Shown: in pieces, positions 28,404 to 38,069 of the stretch
How the letters are laid out: each line of letters starts with the position of its first letter
How positions within the stretch are numbered: the stretch's first letter is position 1
NCBI RefSeq assembly: GCF_000718785.1
Contig: NZ_JOCA01000008.1
Coordinates: 248,001-312,000, forward strand
Origin: Streptomyces sp. NRRL WC-3626
GTDB lineage: Bacteria > Actinomycetota > Actinomycetes > Streptomycetales > Streptomycetaceae
Length of the DNA: 64,000 bases
Direction of reading: 5' to 3'
Program-made: the position numbers and the translations under genes
The notes under the pieces: generated by a model
The model's input: the letters and a program-made list of their open reading frames with translations, nothing else
The model's database searches: none
Told to the model about the DNA's origin: nothing

Positions 28404-29636
28404 ATGACCCCCAAGGCACTTGAGGGCATCCGCGTCCTCGACATGACGCATGTCCAGTCCGGCCCCTCCGCGACCCAGCTGCTGGCCTGGCTCGGCGCGG
28501 ACGTCGTCAAACTGGAGGCTCCCACCGGCGACATCACCCGCAAGCAGCTGCGCGATCTGCCGGACGTCGACTCCCTCTACTTCACGATGCTCAACTGCAA
28601 CAAGCGGAGCATCACCCTCAACACCAAGACCGAACGCGGCAAGGACATCCTCACCGAGCTGATCCGGCGCTCCGACGTCATGGTCGAGAACTTCGGGCCG
28701 GGCGCGGTCGACCGGATGGGGTTCACCTGGGACCGCATCAAGGAGATCAATCCACGGATCGTCTACGCCTCCGTCAAGGGGTTCGGGGACGGCCCGTACA
28801 CCAACTTCAAGGCGTACGAGGTCGTCGCCCAGGCCATGGGCGGGTCGATGTCGACCACCGGTTTCGAGGACGGGCCGCCACTGGCGACGGGGGCCCAGAT
28901 CGGGGACTCGGGCACGGGTGTGCACGTGGTGGCCGGCATTCTCGCCGCCCTCTTCCAGCGGGAGCGCACCGGGCGCGGGCAGCGGGTGAACGTGGCCATG
29001 CAGCACGCGGTGCTCAACCTCTGCCGGGTGAAGCTGCGCGACCAGCAGCGCCTGGCCCATGGCCCACTCGCCGAATATCCCAACGACGACTTCGGCGACG
29101 AGGTTCCCCGGTCCGGGAACGCGTCCGGCGGCGGCCAGCCCGGCTGGGCGGTGAAGTGCGCGCCGGGCGGCCCGAACGACTATGTGTACGTCATCGTGCA
29201 GCCCGTCGGCTGGAGGCCGCTCAGTGAGCTCATCGGCCGGCCCGAGCTGGCCGACGACCCCGAGTGGGCGACACCGGAGGCCCGGCTGCCCCAGCTGAAC
29301 AAGATGTTCCAGCTGATCGAGGAGTGGTCCTCGACGCTGCCCAAGTGGGAGGTGCTGGAGCGGCTGAACGCGCACAACATCCCGTGCGGGCCGATCCTGT
29401 CCACCAAGGAGATCATCGAGGACCGTTCGCTGGTCGCGAACGAGATGGTCGTCACCGTCCCGCACCCCCAGCGCGGCGAGTTCGTCACCGTCGGCAGCCC
29501 GCTGAAGCTCTCCGACTCCCCCGTGGACGTACGCACCTCCCCGCTGCTCGGCGAGCACAACGAAGAGGTCTACGTGGGCGAACTCGGCCTCGGGGACGAG
29601 GAACTGCGCCTGCTCAAGTCGAACGGGGTGATCTGA
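28404..29636 (+). CDS. frc: Formyl-CoA:oxalate CoA-transferase
   Basis: 410 aa, class III CoA-transferase. ATG 28404 has GAGGTG 7 bases upstream; a GTG at 28389 overlaps the previous gene. Hallmarks of the Oxalobacter Frc group are plain: [43 protein letters not shown], catalytic aspartate 168 in GDSGTG, LRDQQRL, the glycine loop GGGQPGW and IPCGP. It moves CoA from formyl-CoA (or succinyl-CoA) to oxalate. It lies between the ThDP enzyme and an acyl-CoA ligase in one operon. Confidence 0.93.
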   Translation: MTPKALEGIRVLDMTHVQSGPSATQLLAWLGADVVKLEAPTGDITRKQLRDLPDVDSLYFTMLNCNKRSITLNTKTERGKDILTELIRRSDVMVENFGPGAVDRMGFTWDRIKEINPRIVYASVKGFGDGPYTNFKAYEVVAQAMGGSMSTTGFEDGPPLATGAQIGDSGTGVHVVAGILAALFQRERTGRGQRVNVAMQHAVLNLCRVKLRDQQRLAHGPLAEYPNDDFGDEVPRSGNASGGGQPGWAVKCAPGGPNDYVYVIVQPVGWRPLSELIGRPELADDPEWATPEARLPQLNKMFQLIEEWSSTLPKWEVLERLNAHNIPCGPILSTKEIIEDRSLVANEMVVTVPHPQRGEFVTVGSPLKLSDSPVDVRTSPLLGEHNEEVYVGELGLGDEELRLLKSNGVI

Positions 29637-29637
29637 G

Positions 29638-31785
29638 GTGACGGCCGAGGAAGGGACACCGAAGGTGCGCGCGCTGCTCGACGCCGTGCGCGCCGAGGGG
29701 CGCACCGCGCTCACCGCGCCCGAGGGCAAGGTGATCGCCGACGCGTACGGCATCGCCGTGCCCGGTGAGGAACTGGCGGCGGACGTCGACGAGGCCGTGG
29801 CGTACGCGGCGCGGTTCGGCGGGCCCGTGGTGATGAAGATCGTGTCGCCGGACATCCTGCACAAGACCGACGCCGGCGGTGTGATCGTCGGAGTGGAGGG
29901 GGCGGCGGACGTCCGCGCGGCGTTCTGCCGGATCGTGGAGAACGCCCGCGCGTACGCTCCCGGCGCCCGGATCGAGGGCGTGCAGGTGCAGGAACTGCTG
30001 CCGAAGGGGCAGGAGGTCATCGTCGGCGCGGTCACCGATCCGACGTTCGGGAAGGTGGTGGCGTTCGGGCTCGGCGGGGTGCTCGTCGAGGTGCTGAAGG
30101 ACGTCACGTTCCGGCTGGCTCCGGTGGACGCCGACGAGGCGCTGTCGATGCTGGACTCGATCCGCTCGGCGGAGATCCTGCGGGGGGTGCGCGGCCGGGC
30201 GGGCGTGGACCGGTGGGCGGTCGCCGAGCAGATCCGGCGGGTGTCGCGACTCGTCGCGGACTTCCCGGAGATCGCCGAGGTCGACCTCAACCCGGTGATC
30301 GCGACGGCGGACGGCGCGGTCGCCGCCGACATCCGTGTGATCCTCTCCACCGAGACGCCGAAGGAGCGCCGCCGTTACACGCGCGAGGAGATCCTCACCT
30401 CGATGCGGCGGCTGATGCAGCCGCGTTCGGTGGCGGTGATCGGGGCCTCCGGCGAGTCCGGCAAGATCGGCAACTCGGTGATGCGCAATCTCGTCGACGG
30501 CGGCTTCGCCGGGGAGATCCATCCGGTGAACCCCCGGGCCGATGACATTCTCGGCCGCAAGGCGTACAAGAGTGTCACCGACGTTCCCGGCGAGGTGGAT
30601 GTGGCGGTCTTCGCGATCCCCGCCCGGTTCGTGGCCGCGGCGCTGGAGGAGGTGGGGCGCAAGCGGATCCCGAACGCCGTCCTGATCCCCTCGGGGTTCG
30701 CGGAGACGGGTGAGCACGAGCTCCAGGACGAGATCGTGGCGATCGCCGAGCGGCTCGGCATCCGGCTGCTCGGGCCGAACATCTACGGCTACTACTCGAC
30801 CTGGCAGGACCTGTGCGCCACGTTCTGCACGCCCTACGACGTCAAGGGCGGGGTGGCGCTGACCAGTCAGTCGGGCGGCATCGGGATGGCCATCCTGGGC
30901 TTCGCGCGGACGACGAAGACCGGCGTGTCGGCGATCGTCGGGCTGGGCAACAAGTCGGACCTGGACGAGGACGACCTGCTGACCTGGTTCGGCGAGGACC
31001 CGCACACCGATTGCATCGCGATGCACCTGGAGGACCTCAAGGACGGGCGCGCGTTCGTCGAGGCCGCGCGGGAGACCGTGCCGAAGAAGCCGGTCGTGGT
31101 GCTGAAGGCGGGGCGTACGGCGGCGGGCGCGAAGGCCGCCGGCTCGCACACCGGCGCGCTGGCGGGCGACGACGCCGTGTACGACGACATCCTGCGGCAG
31201 GCCGGCGTCATCCGCGCGCCCGGTCTGAACGACATGCTGGAGTACGCGCGCGCGTTGCCGGTGCTGCCCGCTCCCCGGGGCGACAACGTGGTGATCATCA
31301 CCGGGGCCGGCGGCAGCGGCGTGCTGCTGTCGGACGCGGTGACGGACAACGGGCTGTCGCTGATGGAGATCCCGGCCGACCTGGACGCGGCGTTCCGGGA
31401 GTTCATCCCGCCGTTCGGGGCCGCGGGCAACCCGGTCGACATCACCGGGGGCGAGCCGCCGTCGACGTACGAGGCGACGATCCGGCTGGGGCTGGAGGAT
31501 CCGCGCATCCACGCGCTGGTGCTCGGCTACTGGCACACGATCGTCACCCCTCCCATGGTGTTCGCCGAACTCACCGCGCGTGTGGTGGCCGAATTCCGGG
31601 AGCGCGGGATCGAGAAGCCGGTGGTGGCGTCCCTCGCGGGTGACGTGGAGGTGGAGGAGGCCTGCCAGTACCTCTTCGAGCACGGGGTCGTGGCCTACCC
31701 GTACACCACCGAGATGCCGGTGGCCGTACTGGGCGCCAAGTACCGGTGGGCGAGGGCCGCGGGTCTGTTGGGGGGCGGCTCATGA
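29638..31785 (+). CDS. NDP-forming acetate/acyl-CoA ligase family protein
   Basis: 715 aa, GTG start one base after the frc stop. The beta-type ATP-grasp half comes first (about 15-235, PVVMKIVSPDILHKTDAGGV, EVDLNPV). The alpha-type CoA-binding half follows (about 255-700, SVAVIGASGESGKIGNSV, SQSGGIGMA), with the phosphohistidine in SHTGALAGDD. The fused order beta-alpha is one of the known ACD arrangements. It can form acyl-CoA from acid and NTP, perhaps priming the oxalate cycle with formyl- or oxalyl-CoA. Substrate is not visible from sequence. Confidence 0.85.
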   Translation: MTAEEGTPKVRALLDAVRAEGRTALTAPEGKVIADAYGIAVPGEELAADVDEAVAYAARFGGPVVMKIVSPDILHKTDAGGVIVGVEGAADVRAAFCRIVENARAYAPGARIEGVQVQELLPKGQEVIVGAVTDPTFGKVVAFGLGGVLVEVLKDVTFRLAPVDADEALSMLDSIRSAEILRGVRGRAGVDRWAVAEQIRRVSRLVADFPEIAEVDLNPVIATADGAVAADIRVILSTETPKERRRYTREEILTSMRRLMQPRSVAVIGASGESGKIGNSVMRNLVDGGFAGEIHPVNPRADDILGRKAYKSVTDVPGEVDVAVFAIPARFVAAALEEVGRKRIPNAVLIPSGFAETGEHELQDEIVAIAERLGIRLLGPNIYGYYSTWQDLCATFCTPYDVKGGVALTSQSGGIGMAILGFARTTKTGVSAIVGLGNKSDLDEDDLLTWFGEDPHTDCIAMHLEDLKDGRAFVEAARETVPKKPVVVLKAGRTAAGAKAAGSHTGALAGDDAVYDDILRQAGVIRAPGLNDMLEYARALPVLPAPRGDNVVIITGAGGSGVLLSDAVTDNGLSLMEIPADLDAAFREFIPPFGAAGNPVDITGGEPPSTYEATIRLGLEDPRIHALVLGYWHTIVTPPMVFAELTARVVAEFRERGIEKPVVASLAGDVEVEEACQYLFEHGVVAYPYTTEMPVAVLGAKYRWARAAGLLGGGS

Positions 31786-31798
31786 CGTGAGACGGCGA

Positions 31799-31832
31799 GG
31801 GGCCGGCCGGCGGGTGCGCGCCGGCCGGCCCC
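31799..31832 (+). terminator. Terminator after acyl-CoA ligase
   Basis: Perfect 14-bp GC stem (31799-31812 with 31819-31832) and a 6-base loop, 14 bases beyond the stop. It suggests that the following transporter has its own promoter or is expressed by read-through. Confidence 0.75.
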
Positions 31833-31908
31833 GGGGACCCGCGCGCGCACGAAAGGCATTGGACAGGGGGCGCTGGCCAGAACTTTCGACGCTAGGGGTG
31901 CAATCGAC

Positions 31909-33288
31909 ATGACAACCACCGATGTCTCACGGGTCGCCGCCTACCGGGAGGTGACCGACAGGAACGGACGCGTCTACCGCGTGGGCGAGTCCGACATCGA
32001 CATCATGGGGCGCAAGCGCAAGTGGATGGTCATCCTGCCCTGGATCGGCATGATGGGCATCTCCTCCGCCGAGTACGCGTTCGCGTCCGCCGAGGACACG
32101 CTCCACGAGGCCCACAGCTGGTCCAGCGGCAGCATCTACTGGATGATGACCGCCTGGGTGTTCTGCCAGGCCGCGGTCGCCTTTCCGGCGGGGCGGCTGC
32201 GTGAGAGCGGCAGACTTCCCGCGCGCTGGGCGATGATGCTCGGCTCGGCCGGCACACTGCTCGGCTATCTGTCGCTGGCGTTCGCGCCGCACGTCGCGCT
32301 CGCGTTCATCGGGTTCGGCGTCTTCAGCGGTATGGGCGCGGGAATGGTGTACGCGACCTGCGTCAACATGGTCGGCAAGTGGTATCCGGAGCGCAGGGGC
32401 GGCAAGACCGGCTTCGTCAACGGCGGTTTCGCCTACGGTTCGGTGCCGTTCGTCTTCATCTTCCACGGCTACATGGACGGCTCCAACTTCCGCTGGGTGC
32501 TGGTCGCGTGCGGGCTCTTCCTCGCCGCGATGGTGGCCGTCGCCGGCTTCTACTTCCGGGACCCGCCGAAGAACTGGTGGCCGGCCGCCATAGACCCGCT
32601 GAACCCGCCGGACGACCCGCGCGCCCGGCGTTCGCTGGAGAAGAACCCGCCGGCCGTCAAGCAGTACTCCCCGCTGGAGGCCTGGCAGACGGGCCGGGTG
32701 GCGCTGATGTGGTTCTGTCTCGCCTGCACCTCGGGCGTGAACATCTTCGGCATCGCCTTCCAGGTCGACATCGGTGAGGACGCGGGCTTCGCGGCCGGCA
32801 TCGTGGCCACCGCGATGTCGCTGAAGGCGATCGTCAACGGCACCGGGCGCGGCGTCATCGGCTGGCTCTCCGACCTGTACGGCCGCAAGCAGTGTCTGCT
32901 GTACGTGTGCGCCATTCTGGGACTGGCCCAGTTCGGCATCATCTGGTCGGCCGAGATCAAGAACCTGCCGCTGTTCCTGATCTTCTCGGCCATCTCGGGC
33001 TTCGGCGGCGGGGCCATCTTCCCGATGTTCGCCGCGCTGACGGCGGACTACTTCGGTGAGAACAACAACGCCACCAACTACGGGATGGTCTACAGCTCCA
33101 AGCTCGTCTCCGGTCTGGGCGCGGGCATGGGGGCCGTGGTCGTCGGCGCCTGGGGCTACAACGGCGCCTTCACCCTGGCGGGCTGCATCTCGCTCTTCGC
33201 CGGGATCGTGGCGCTGTTCCTGCATCCGCCGGGACGCACCAAGGGCAAGCACGTCACGCCCAACCCGCGGCCGCTCGGCGAGGGCTGA
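31909..33288 (+). CDS. OFA-family MFS transporter (oxalate/formate antiporter type)
   Basis: 459 aa with about 12 hydrophobic segments. A hydrophilic N-terminal 35 residues precedes WMVILPWIGMMGISSAEYAF. MFS-type signatures include GVFSGMGAGMVYATCVNMVGKW, the OxlT-like loop KWYPERRGGKTGFVNG, and GWLSDLYGRKQ between helices 8 and 9. It should exchange oxalate for formate across the cytoplasmic membrane. It is the last gene of the rightward oxalate set; a second, only distantly similar OFA transporter lies at 55809. Confidence 0.9.
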   Translation: MTTTDVSRVAAYREVTDRNGRVYRVGESDIDIMGRKRKWMVILPWIGMMGISSAEYAFASAEDTLHEAHSWSSGSIYWMMTAWVFCQAAVAFPAGRLRESGRLPARWAMMLGSAGTLLGYLSLAFAPHVALAFIGFGVFSGMGAGMVYATCVNMVGKWYPERRGGKTGFVNGGFAYGSVPFVFIFHGYMDGSNFRWVLVACGLFLAAMVAVAGFYFRDPPKNWWPAAIDPLNPPDDPRARRSLEKNPPAVKQYSPLEAWQTGRVALMWFCLACTSGVNIFGIAFQVDIGEDAGFAAGIVATAMSLKAIVNGTGRGVIGWLSDLYGRKQCLLYVCAILGLAQFGIIWSAEIKNLPLFLIFSAISGFGGGAIFPMFAALTADYFGENNNATNYGMVYSSKLVSGLGAGMGAVVVGAWGYNGAFTLAGCISLFAGIVALFLHPPGRTKGKHVTPNPRPLGEG

Positions 33289-33309
33289 CCCGACAGGACC
33301 TCCCCCCAC

Positions 33310-33364
33310 ACACGGACCGGGCGGCCCCTCCCGCAGCGCGCGGGAAGGGCCGCCCGGTCCGTGT
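33310..33364. terminator. Strong bidirectional terminator
   Basis: A 24-bp stem with a single G-T pair (33310-33333 with 33341-33364) and a 7-base loop, between the converging transporter and TIM-barrel genes. Confidence 0.85.
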
Positions 33365-33369
33365 CCGGC

Positions 33370-34557
33370 TCAGTGGCGGCGCTTGCGCAGGGCCGCCATG
33401 TTGTCGTAGCTGATCTTGGCCTCACGCAGCGACTGCGCGGGGTCGGTGGCGCTCGGGGAGTTGTCGTCCTCGACCATCGGGTTGTGGTAGTTCCGCTCCC
33501 CGACCCGGGAGAAGAACGTCGTGTAGTCGATGACGCCGGTGCCGAAGGGCACCATGTCGTAGCCCATGCCGTTGGTGGTGCTGACGACGCCGTCCTTGGC
33601 GTGGAACAGCGGGTAGCGCCGGTTGTTGCGGACGACCAGGCCCGCCGGGTCGAAGACGTTCTTCCGGGTGGAGCCGTCGTGGGCGGTGTACGTGTGGAAC
33701 TTGTACTGGGCGACGTGCGCCCAGAAGATGTCCATCTCCAGCCAGACCACCCTCGGGTCGGTGATCTTCAGGAAGTACTCCAGCTTGCGGATGCCGGAGC
33801 TGCGGGTCGGCCGGCCCTGGTCGTCCAGCGGGCCGCCGTCGAGCAGGAAGCCGTAGGCGCTGTCGTGGTTGTGGGTGTAGAGCTTGATGCCCTCGCGGTG
33901 GGCGATCGCGCCGAGGGCGTTCCACTTGTCGGCGGCCACGTCCCAGTCGGCGCGGTACGAGCTGCCGGTGGGGTCGCCGCCGGTGCCCATGTGGTCCATG
34001 CCGAGGATGTTGGCGATCTCGAGGTGCTTCTTGAAGGTGTCCGTGTCCGCCGTGGTCAGCGGCCAGGAGGAGGGGATGAAGCCGTGGTTGCCCTGGGCGC
34101 GCAGTCCGTAGTCGTCGAGCCAGCAGCGCAGCAGCCTGGCACCCTTGACCGACTCCAGGCTCGCCCCGCCCGGGGCGTTGGCGTGCTGGTTGTAGCCGGC
34201 GAACTCCACCTGGCGGTAGCCGTGGCGGGAGAGCTGCTTGAACACCTCGCGGAAGCCGGAGGGCAGGTCCGAGGCGAGCGGGTCGCGGGCGGTGGCGTCA
34301 CGGACGGTGTAGAGGATGATGCCGCGCTTGTGCGCCGGGACGAGCTCCTGCCCGTGACCGTGGCCATGGCCGTGGTCTTTGTCCCGGCCGTGGGCCAGGG
34401 CGGGGGCGGCGCCGAAGACGGGGGCCGCGACGGCTCCGGCGGCCACGGCGGTGCAGGTGCTGAGGAAACTGCGCCGGCCGACGCCGAGGGTACGGCGCAG
34501 TCTCTCGTCCGGGGTGCCGGCGGCTTCGGTGCGCGAGGGGTCGGGGTTCAGGGTCAC
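33370..34557 (-). CDS. Tat-exported sugar phosphate isomerase/epimerase-like protein
   Basis: 395 aa. The N-terminus has a twin-arginine signal, GRRSFLS (about 27-33), then a hydrophobic stretch and an ALA cleavage region. A histidine-rich segment (DHGHGHGHG) follows, possibly metal binding. The rest is a TIM-barrel AP-endonuclease-2/IolE-like fold with metal ligands likely in HNHDS, LEMDIFW and the late LFHAKDG. It probably acts on a sugar outside the membrane. It is transcribed alone between two hairpins. Confidence 0.85.
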   Translation of the reverse strand: MTLNPDPSRTEAAGTPDERLRRTLGVGRRSFLSTCTAVAAGAVAAPVFGAAPALAHGRDKDHGHGHGHGQELVPAHKRGIILYTVRDATARDPLASDLPSGFREVFKQLSRHGYRQVEFAGYNQHANAPGGASLESVKGARLLRCWLDDYGLRAQGNHGFIPSSWPLTTADTDTFKKHLEIANILGMDHMGTGGDPTGSSYRADWDVAADKWNALGAIAHREGIKLYTHNHDSAYGFLLDGGPLDDQGRPTRSSGIRKLEYFLKITDPRVVWLEMDIFWAHVAQYKFHTYTAHDGSTRKNVFDPAGLVVRNNRRYPLFHAKDGVVSTTNGMGYDMVPFGTGVIDYTTFFSRVGERNYHNPMVEDDNSPSATDPAQSLREAKISYDNMAALRKRRH

Positions 34558-34587
34558 GGGGGCCTGCCTTCTCGGTCGTGGCCGGTT

Positions 34588-34606
34588 CCGGTCCCGCCGG
34601 GACCGG
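34588..34606 (-). terminator. Hairpin after ebo-like operon
   Basis: 8-bp perfect stem CCGGTCCC/GGGACCGG with a 3-base loop, about 65 bases beyond the stop of the leftward phosphodiesterase gene and before the next gene. Confidence 0.45.
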
Positions 34607-34671
34607 CCCTTGTCAGTGCCGTGTGTTTCACTCTCGGTAGTCGGATGTCGGGTGCCGTACCGGAGGGTGCG

Positions 34672-36051
34672 TCAGCCGAGGCCGGCGAGCCGGAGCAGGA
34701 GTTGTTTGACATCGGTGGCCGCGACGCGGTCTCCGACGGCGTGGGGGGTGGAGCAGATGAGGAGCGGACCGTCGTCGTCGCTCGCGGGGAGGCGGCCGTG
34801 GCTGCCGCGAATAGGTGAGGGGTCCAGGGGCACGACCGCCATGCGGTAGCGCATACCGAGCTTCTTGCGGGCCAGGGCGCCTGCCGCCTTGACCTTGACG
34901 TAGGGGTCGAGGGGGTCCATGAAGAGCTCGACCGGGTCGTAGCCGGGTTTGCGGTGGATCTCGACGAGCTGCGCGAAGTCGGGCGCGCGGTCGTCGTCGA
35001 GCCAGTAGTAGTACGTGAACCAGGCGTCGGGTTCGGCTACGGCGACGAGCTCGCCGGCGCGCGGATGGTCGAGGTGGTGGGCCTTCTTGCCCTCGTCGTC
35101 GAGGAGCTGCTCGATGCCGGGCAGTCCGTCGAGGGCGGCGCGGGTGGCGTCGAGGTCCTCGGGGCGGCGCACGTAGACGTGGGCGAGCTGGTGGTCGGCG
35201 ACCGCGAAGGCGCGGGAGGCCATGGGGTCGAGGTACTCCATGCCGTCCTGCGTGTGCACTTCGAGGAGGCCGGCGCGGCGCAGGGCGCGGTTGATGTCCA
35301 CGGGCCGGTTCACGCGGGTGATGCCGTACTCGGACAGGGCGACGACGGTACGGCCCTCGGCGCGGGCGTCGTCGAGCAGCGGGGCCAGGGCGGCGTCGAG
35401 GTCGGCGGCCGCCTTCAGGGAGCGCGGGTCGTCGGGGCCGTAGCGCTGCAGGTCGTAGTCGAGGTGAGGGAGGTAGCAGAGCGTCAGGTCGGGGCGGCGG
35501 GTGCTCATGATGTGACGGGTGGCGTCGATGATCCACTGGCTGGAGACCAGGTCGGCGCCGGGGCCCCAGAAGTGGAAGAGGGGGAACGTGCCGAGTTTGT
35601 CGGTGAGTTCGTCGTGCAGGGCGGGCGGCCGGGTGTAGCAGTCGGGTTCCTTGCGGCCGTCGGCGTAGTAGACGGGGCGGGGGGTGACGGTGAAGTCGGT
35701 GTCGGCGCCCATCGCGTACCACCAGCAGATGTTGGCGACGGTGTAGCCGGGGTGGGCGCGGCGGGCGGCGTCCCAGAGTTTGTCGCCGGCGACGAGGCCG
35801 TTGTGCTGCCGCCACAGGAGTACGTCGCCGAGCTCGCGGAAGTACCAGCCGTTGCCGACGATGCCGTGCTCGGAGGGCATGGTGCCGGTGAGGAAGGTGG
35901 ACTGGGCGGCGCAGGTGACGGCGGGCAGGACGGTGCCGAGCGGGGCGCGGGAGCCGGACTGGCCGAGCGTCTTGAGGTGGGGCATGTGGTCGAGGAGACG
36001 GGGGGTGAGGCCCACGACGTCGAGGACGAGCAGGGGGGTGGGTCCGGTCAT
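34672..36051 (-). CDS. Alkaline phosphatase/nucleotide pyrophosphatase family (EboF-like)
   Basis: 459 aa. The start MTGPTPLLVLDVVGLTPRLL and the nucleophile region CAAQSTFLTGTMPSEHGIVG are those of the phosphodiesterase/nucleotide pyrophosphatase family, with metal ligands likely in CYLPHLDYD, SEYGI and VADHQLAHVY. No signal peptide, so cytoplasmic. It is the last gene of the ebo-like operon and overlaps eboE by 4 bases. In known ebo (edb) clusters eboF has this fold. The natural substrate is unknown. Confidence 0.8.
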   Translation of the reverse strand: MTGPTPLLVLDVVGLTPRLLDHMPHLKTLGQSGSRAPLGTVLPAVTCAAQSTFLTGTMPSEHGIVGNGWYFRELGDVLLWRQHNGLVAGDKLWDAARRAHPGYTVANICWWYAMGADTDFTVTPRPVYYADGRKEPDCYTRPPALHDELTDKLGTFPLFHFWGPGADLVSSQWIIDATRHIMSTRRPDLTLCYLPHLDYDLQRYGPDDPRSLKAAADLDAALAPLLDDARAEGRTVVALSEYGITRVNRPVDINRALRRAGLLEVHTQDGMEYLDPMASRAFAVADHQLAHVYVRRPEDLDATRAALDGLPGIEQLLDDEGKKAHHLDHPRAGELVAVAEPDAWFTYYYWLDDDRAPDFAQLVEIHRKPGYDPVELFMDPLDPYVKVKAAGALARKKLGMRYRMAVVPLDPSPIRGSHGRLPASDDDGPLLICSTPHAVGDRVAATDVKQLLLRLAGLG

Positions 36052-37217
36052 GGGAGTTCCTTGAGGCCGAGGTCCGTCAGGAGGTCGCGGGCCAGGGTGA
36101 GTTCGGCGGCGATGCCGTCGGCGAGCTGGGTGCGGCCGCGGGGGCGCAGCTCGGGCGGAAGGGCCTGCCAGGTGTAGGTCTCGACCTCCAGATGGCGGGT
36201 GAGCGGGTGCGGGCCGCCGACGAGCCGGGTCAGGACGGACTTCAGTACGGGCAGGGTGGAGGTGAGGGGCGCGGTGGGTGCCGCGTGCAGCGGGACGTGG
36301 AAGTGGGAGCGCCAGGGCGCCGCGTCGGGCAGGGTGTCGCCGGCCAGGGCCTCGTCGAGGTCGTCGGTGCCGCGCAGTCCGGCGAGGGTGGCCGTGCGGG
36401 TCTGGTGCAGGAAGCGGGGTTCGGCGAAGGCGGCCAGGGCCTCACGGACTTCGGGGAGGTGGGGGTGTTCGGCGTGCAGGGCGGCGGAGAGCTGGGACTT
36501 GACCACGGGCACACCGGCCCGTGCGAGGTCGTCCAGGGCGGTGTGCGGGTCTTCGAAGGAGGTGGCGAGGTGGCAGGTGTCGACGCAGATGCCGACGCGG
36601 TCGTGGGCGATCGCGGTGAGCGGGGCGATGGCGTCACGGGTGGTCTCGACGACGCAGCCGGGTTCCGGTTCCAGGGCGATACGGATGGAGCGGCCGGTCA
36701 GTTCCTCGAGGGCGTCGAGGCGTTCGGCGAGGGTGCGCAGGGCGGTGCGGGCGGTCTGCGCGCGCTGCTCGTCGTAGGCGGTGCGCCAGGCCAGCGGGAG
36801 CGTGGAGATGCTGCCGTCGGTGACGTCGTCGGGGAGGAGTCCGGCGAGGAGGCGGGCCAGGGAGGTGGTGTGTTCCAGGCGCTCGGGGTCGGCCCAGTCC
36901 GGTGTGTAGACGCGGTACTTGACCTCCTCGGCGCCGAAGCCCTCGTAGGGGAAGCCGTTGAGGGTGACGACTTCCAGGCCGCGCCGGTCGAGTTCGCAGC
37001 GCAGTCCCCGCAGCGCGGACGGGTCGGTGACGAGGGCCCGTGCGGCGTCCTTGGCGAGCCACAGGCCGATGCCGAGCCGGTCGCGGCCGAGGCGGCGGCG
37101 GACGGGTTCGCAGTGGTCGCGGAGCTGGGCGAGGACACCGTCCAGGTTTTCGGCGGGGTGCACGTTGGTGCAGTAGGCGAGGTGGACGGTGGAGCCGTCG
37201 GGGTGGCGGAAGCGCAT
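36048..37217 (-). CDS. eboE: TIM-barrel metabolite protein EboE
   Basis: 389 aa, ATG start. It is a xylose-isomerase-like TIM barrel: LAYCTNVHPAENLDGV at the N-terminus, VVTLNGFPYEGFG, ALEPEPGC with a metal-ligand glutamate, and CVDTCHLATSFED with aspartate and histidine ligands. These are the marks of the EboE family. Four bases separate it from the upstream TatD gene, and it overlaps the downstream phosphodiesterase by 4 bases (ATGA). In cyanobacteria the ebo genes support export of a cell-envelope metabolite; the reaction here is unknown. Confidence 0.85.
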   Translation of the reverse strand: MRFRHPDGSTVHLAYCTNVHPAENLDGVLAQLRDHCEPVRRRLGRDRLGIGLWLAKDAARALVTDPSALRGLRCELDRRGLEVVTLNGFPYEGFGAEEVKYRVYTPDWADPERLEHTTSLARLLAGLLPDDVTDGSISTLPLAWRTAYDEQRAQTARTALRTLAERLDALEELTGRSIRIALEPEPGCVVETTRDAIAPLTAIAHDRVGICVDTCHLATSFEDPHTALDDLARAGVPVVKSQLSAALHAEHPHLPEVREALAAFAEPRFLHQTRTATLAGLRGTDDLDEALAGDTLPDAAPWRSHFHVPLHAAPTAPLTSTLPVLKSVLTRLVGGPHPLTRHLEVETYTWQALPPELRPRGRTQLADGIAAELTLARDLLTDLGLKELP

Positions 37218-37220
37218 GGC

Positions 37221-38069
37221 TCACGCCCCGCCGCGCAGGATGGAGTTGCCCTCGTGCGTGGCGTCGGCCGAGGTCACGTCCAGTTCCAGCCGTCCGCTGA
37301 GCCCGTAGAAGGCGACGGGGTTGCGCCACAGCACCCGGTCCACGTCGTCCTCGCCGAAGCCCTCGGCGAGCATCAGGTCGCCGACCTTCCGGGTCTTGAG
37401 CGGGTCGCTTCTGCCCCAGTCGGCGGCGGAGTTGACCAGGACCCGCTCGGGGCCGTACTCGCGCAGCAGGGCGACCATCCGGACCTCGTCCATCTTGGTG
37501 TCCGGATAGACGGAGAAGCCGAGCCAGGCGCCGGAGTCCTTGGCCTCCTCGACCGTCGTCTCGTTGAGGTGGTCGACCAGCACCCGGTCCAGGGGCAGGG
37601 CGGACTCGCGCACCACGTCCAGGGTGCGGCGCAGGCCGGTGAGCTTGTCGCGGTGCGGGGTGTGCACGAGGGCGGGCAGGCCGTGGTCGGCGGCGAGCTG
37701 GAGCTGGGTGGCCAGGGCGGTGTCCTCGGCGGGCGTCATCGAGTCGTAGCCGATCTCACCGACCGCCACGACCCGGTCCTTGACCAGATAGCGGGGCAGT
37801 TCGTCGAGGACGGGCAGGCACCGGGGGTCGTTGGCCTCCTTGGGGTTGAGGGCGATGGTGCAGTGGTGGGCGATGCCGTACTGGGCGGCGCGGAAGGGTT
37901 CCCAGCCGAGCAGGGCGTCGAAGTAGTCGCGGAAGGAGTCGGGAGAGGTGCGGGGCTGGCCCAGCCAGAAGGAGGGTTCGACGACGGCGCGGACGCCGGC
38001 GGCGTGCATGGCCTCGTAGTCGTCGGTGGTGCGGGAGGTCATGTGGATGTGGGGGTCGAAGATGCGCAT
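37221..38069 (-). CDS. eboB: TatD-family metal hydrolase (EboB-like)
   Basis: 282 aa. Start ATG 38069: MRIFDPHIHMTSR carries the DxHxH metal site of amidohydrolase/TatD proteins. Further ligands are probably in VGEIGYDS (glutamate), LVHTPH and VDHLNE. The frame continues upstream of the ATG without similarity. It sits between eboA (1-base overlap) and eboE, in the same order as known ebo clusters. Cytoplasmic; substrate unknown, nuclease activity not implied. Confidence 0.85.
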   Translation of the reverse strand: MRIFDPHIHMTSRTTDDYEAMHAAGVRAVVEPSFWLGQPRTSPDSFRDYFDALLGWEPFRAAQYGIAHHCTIALNPKEANDPRCLPVLDELPRYLVKDRVVAVGEIGYDSMTPAEDTALATQLQLAADHGLPALVHTPHRDKLTGLRRTLDVVRESALPLDRVLVDHLNETTVEEAKDSGAWLGFSVYPDTKMDEVRMVALLREYGPERVLVNSAADWGRSDPLKTRKVGDLMLAEGFGEDDVDRVLWRNPVAFYGLSGRLELDVTSADATHEGNSILRGGA

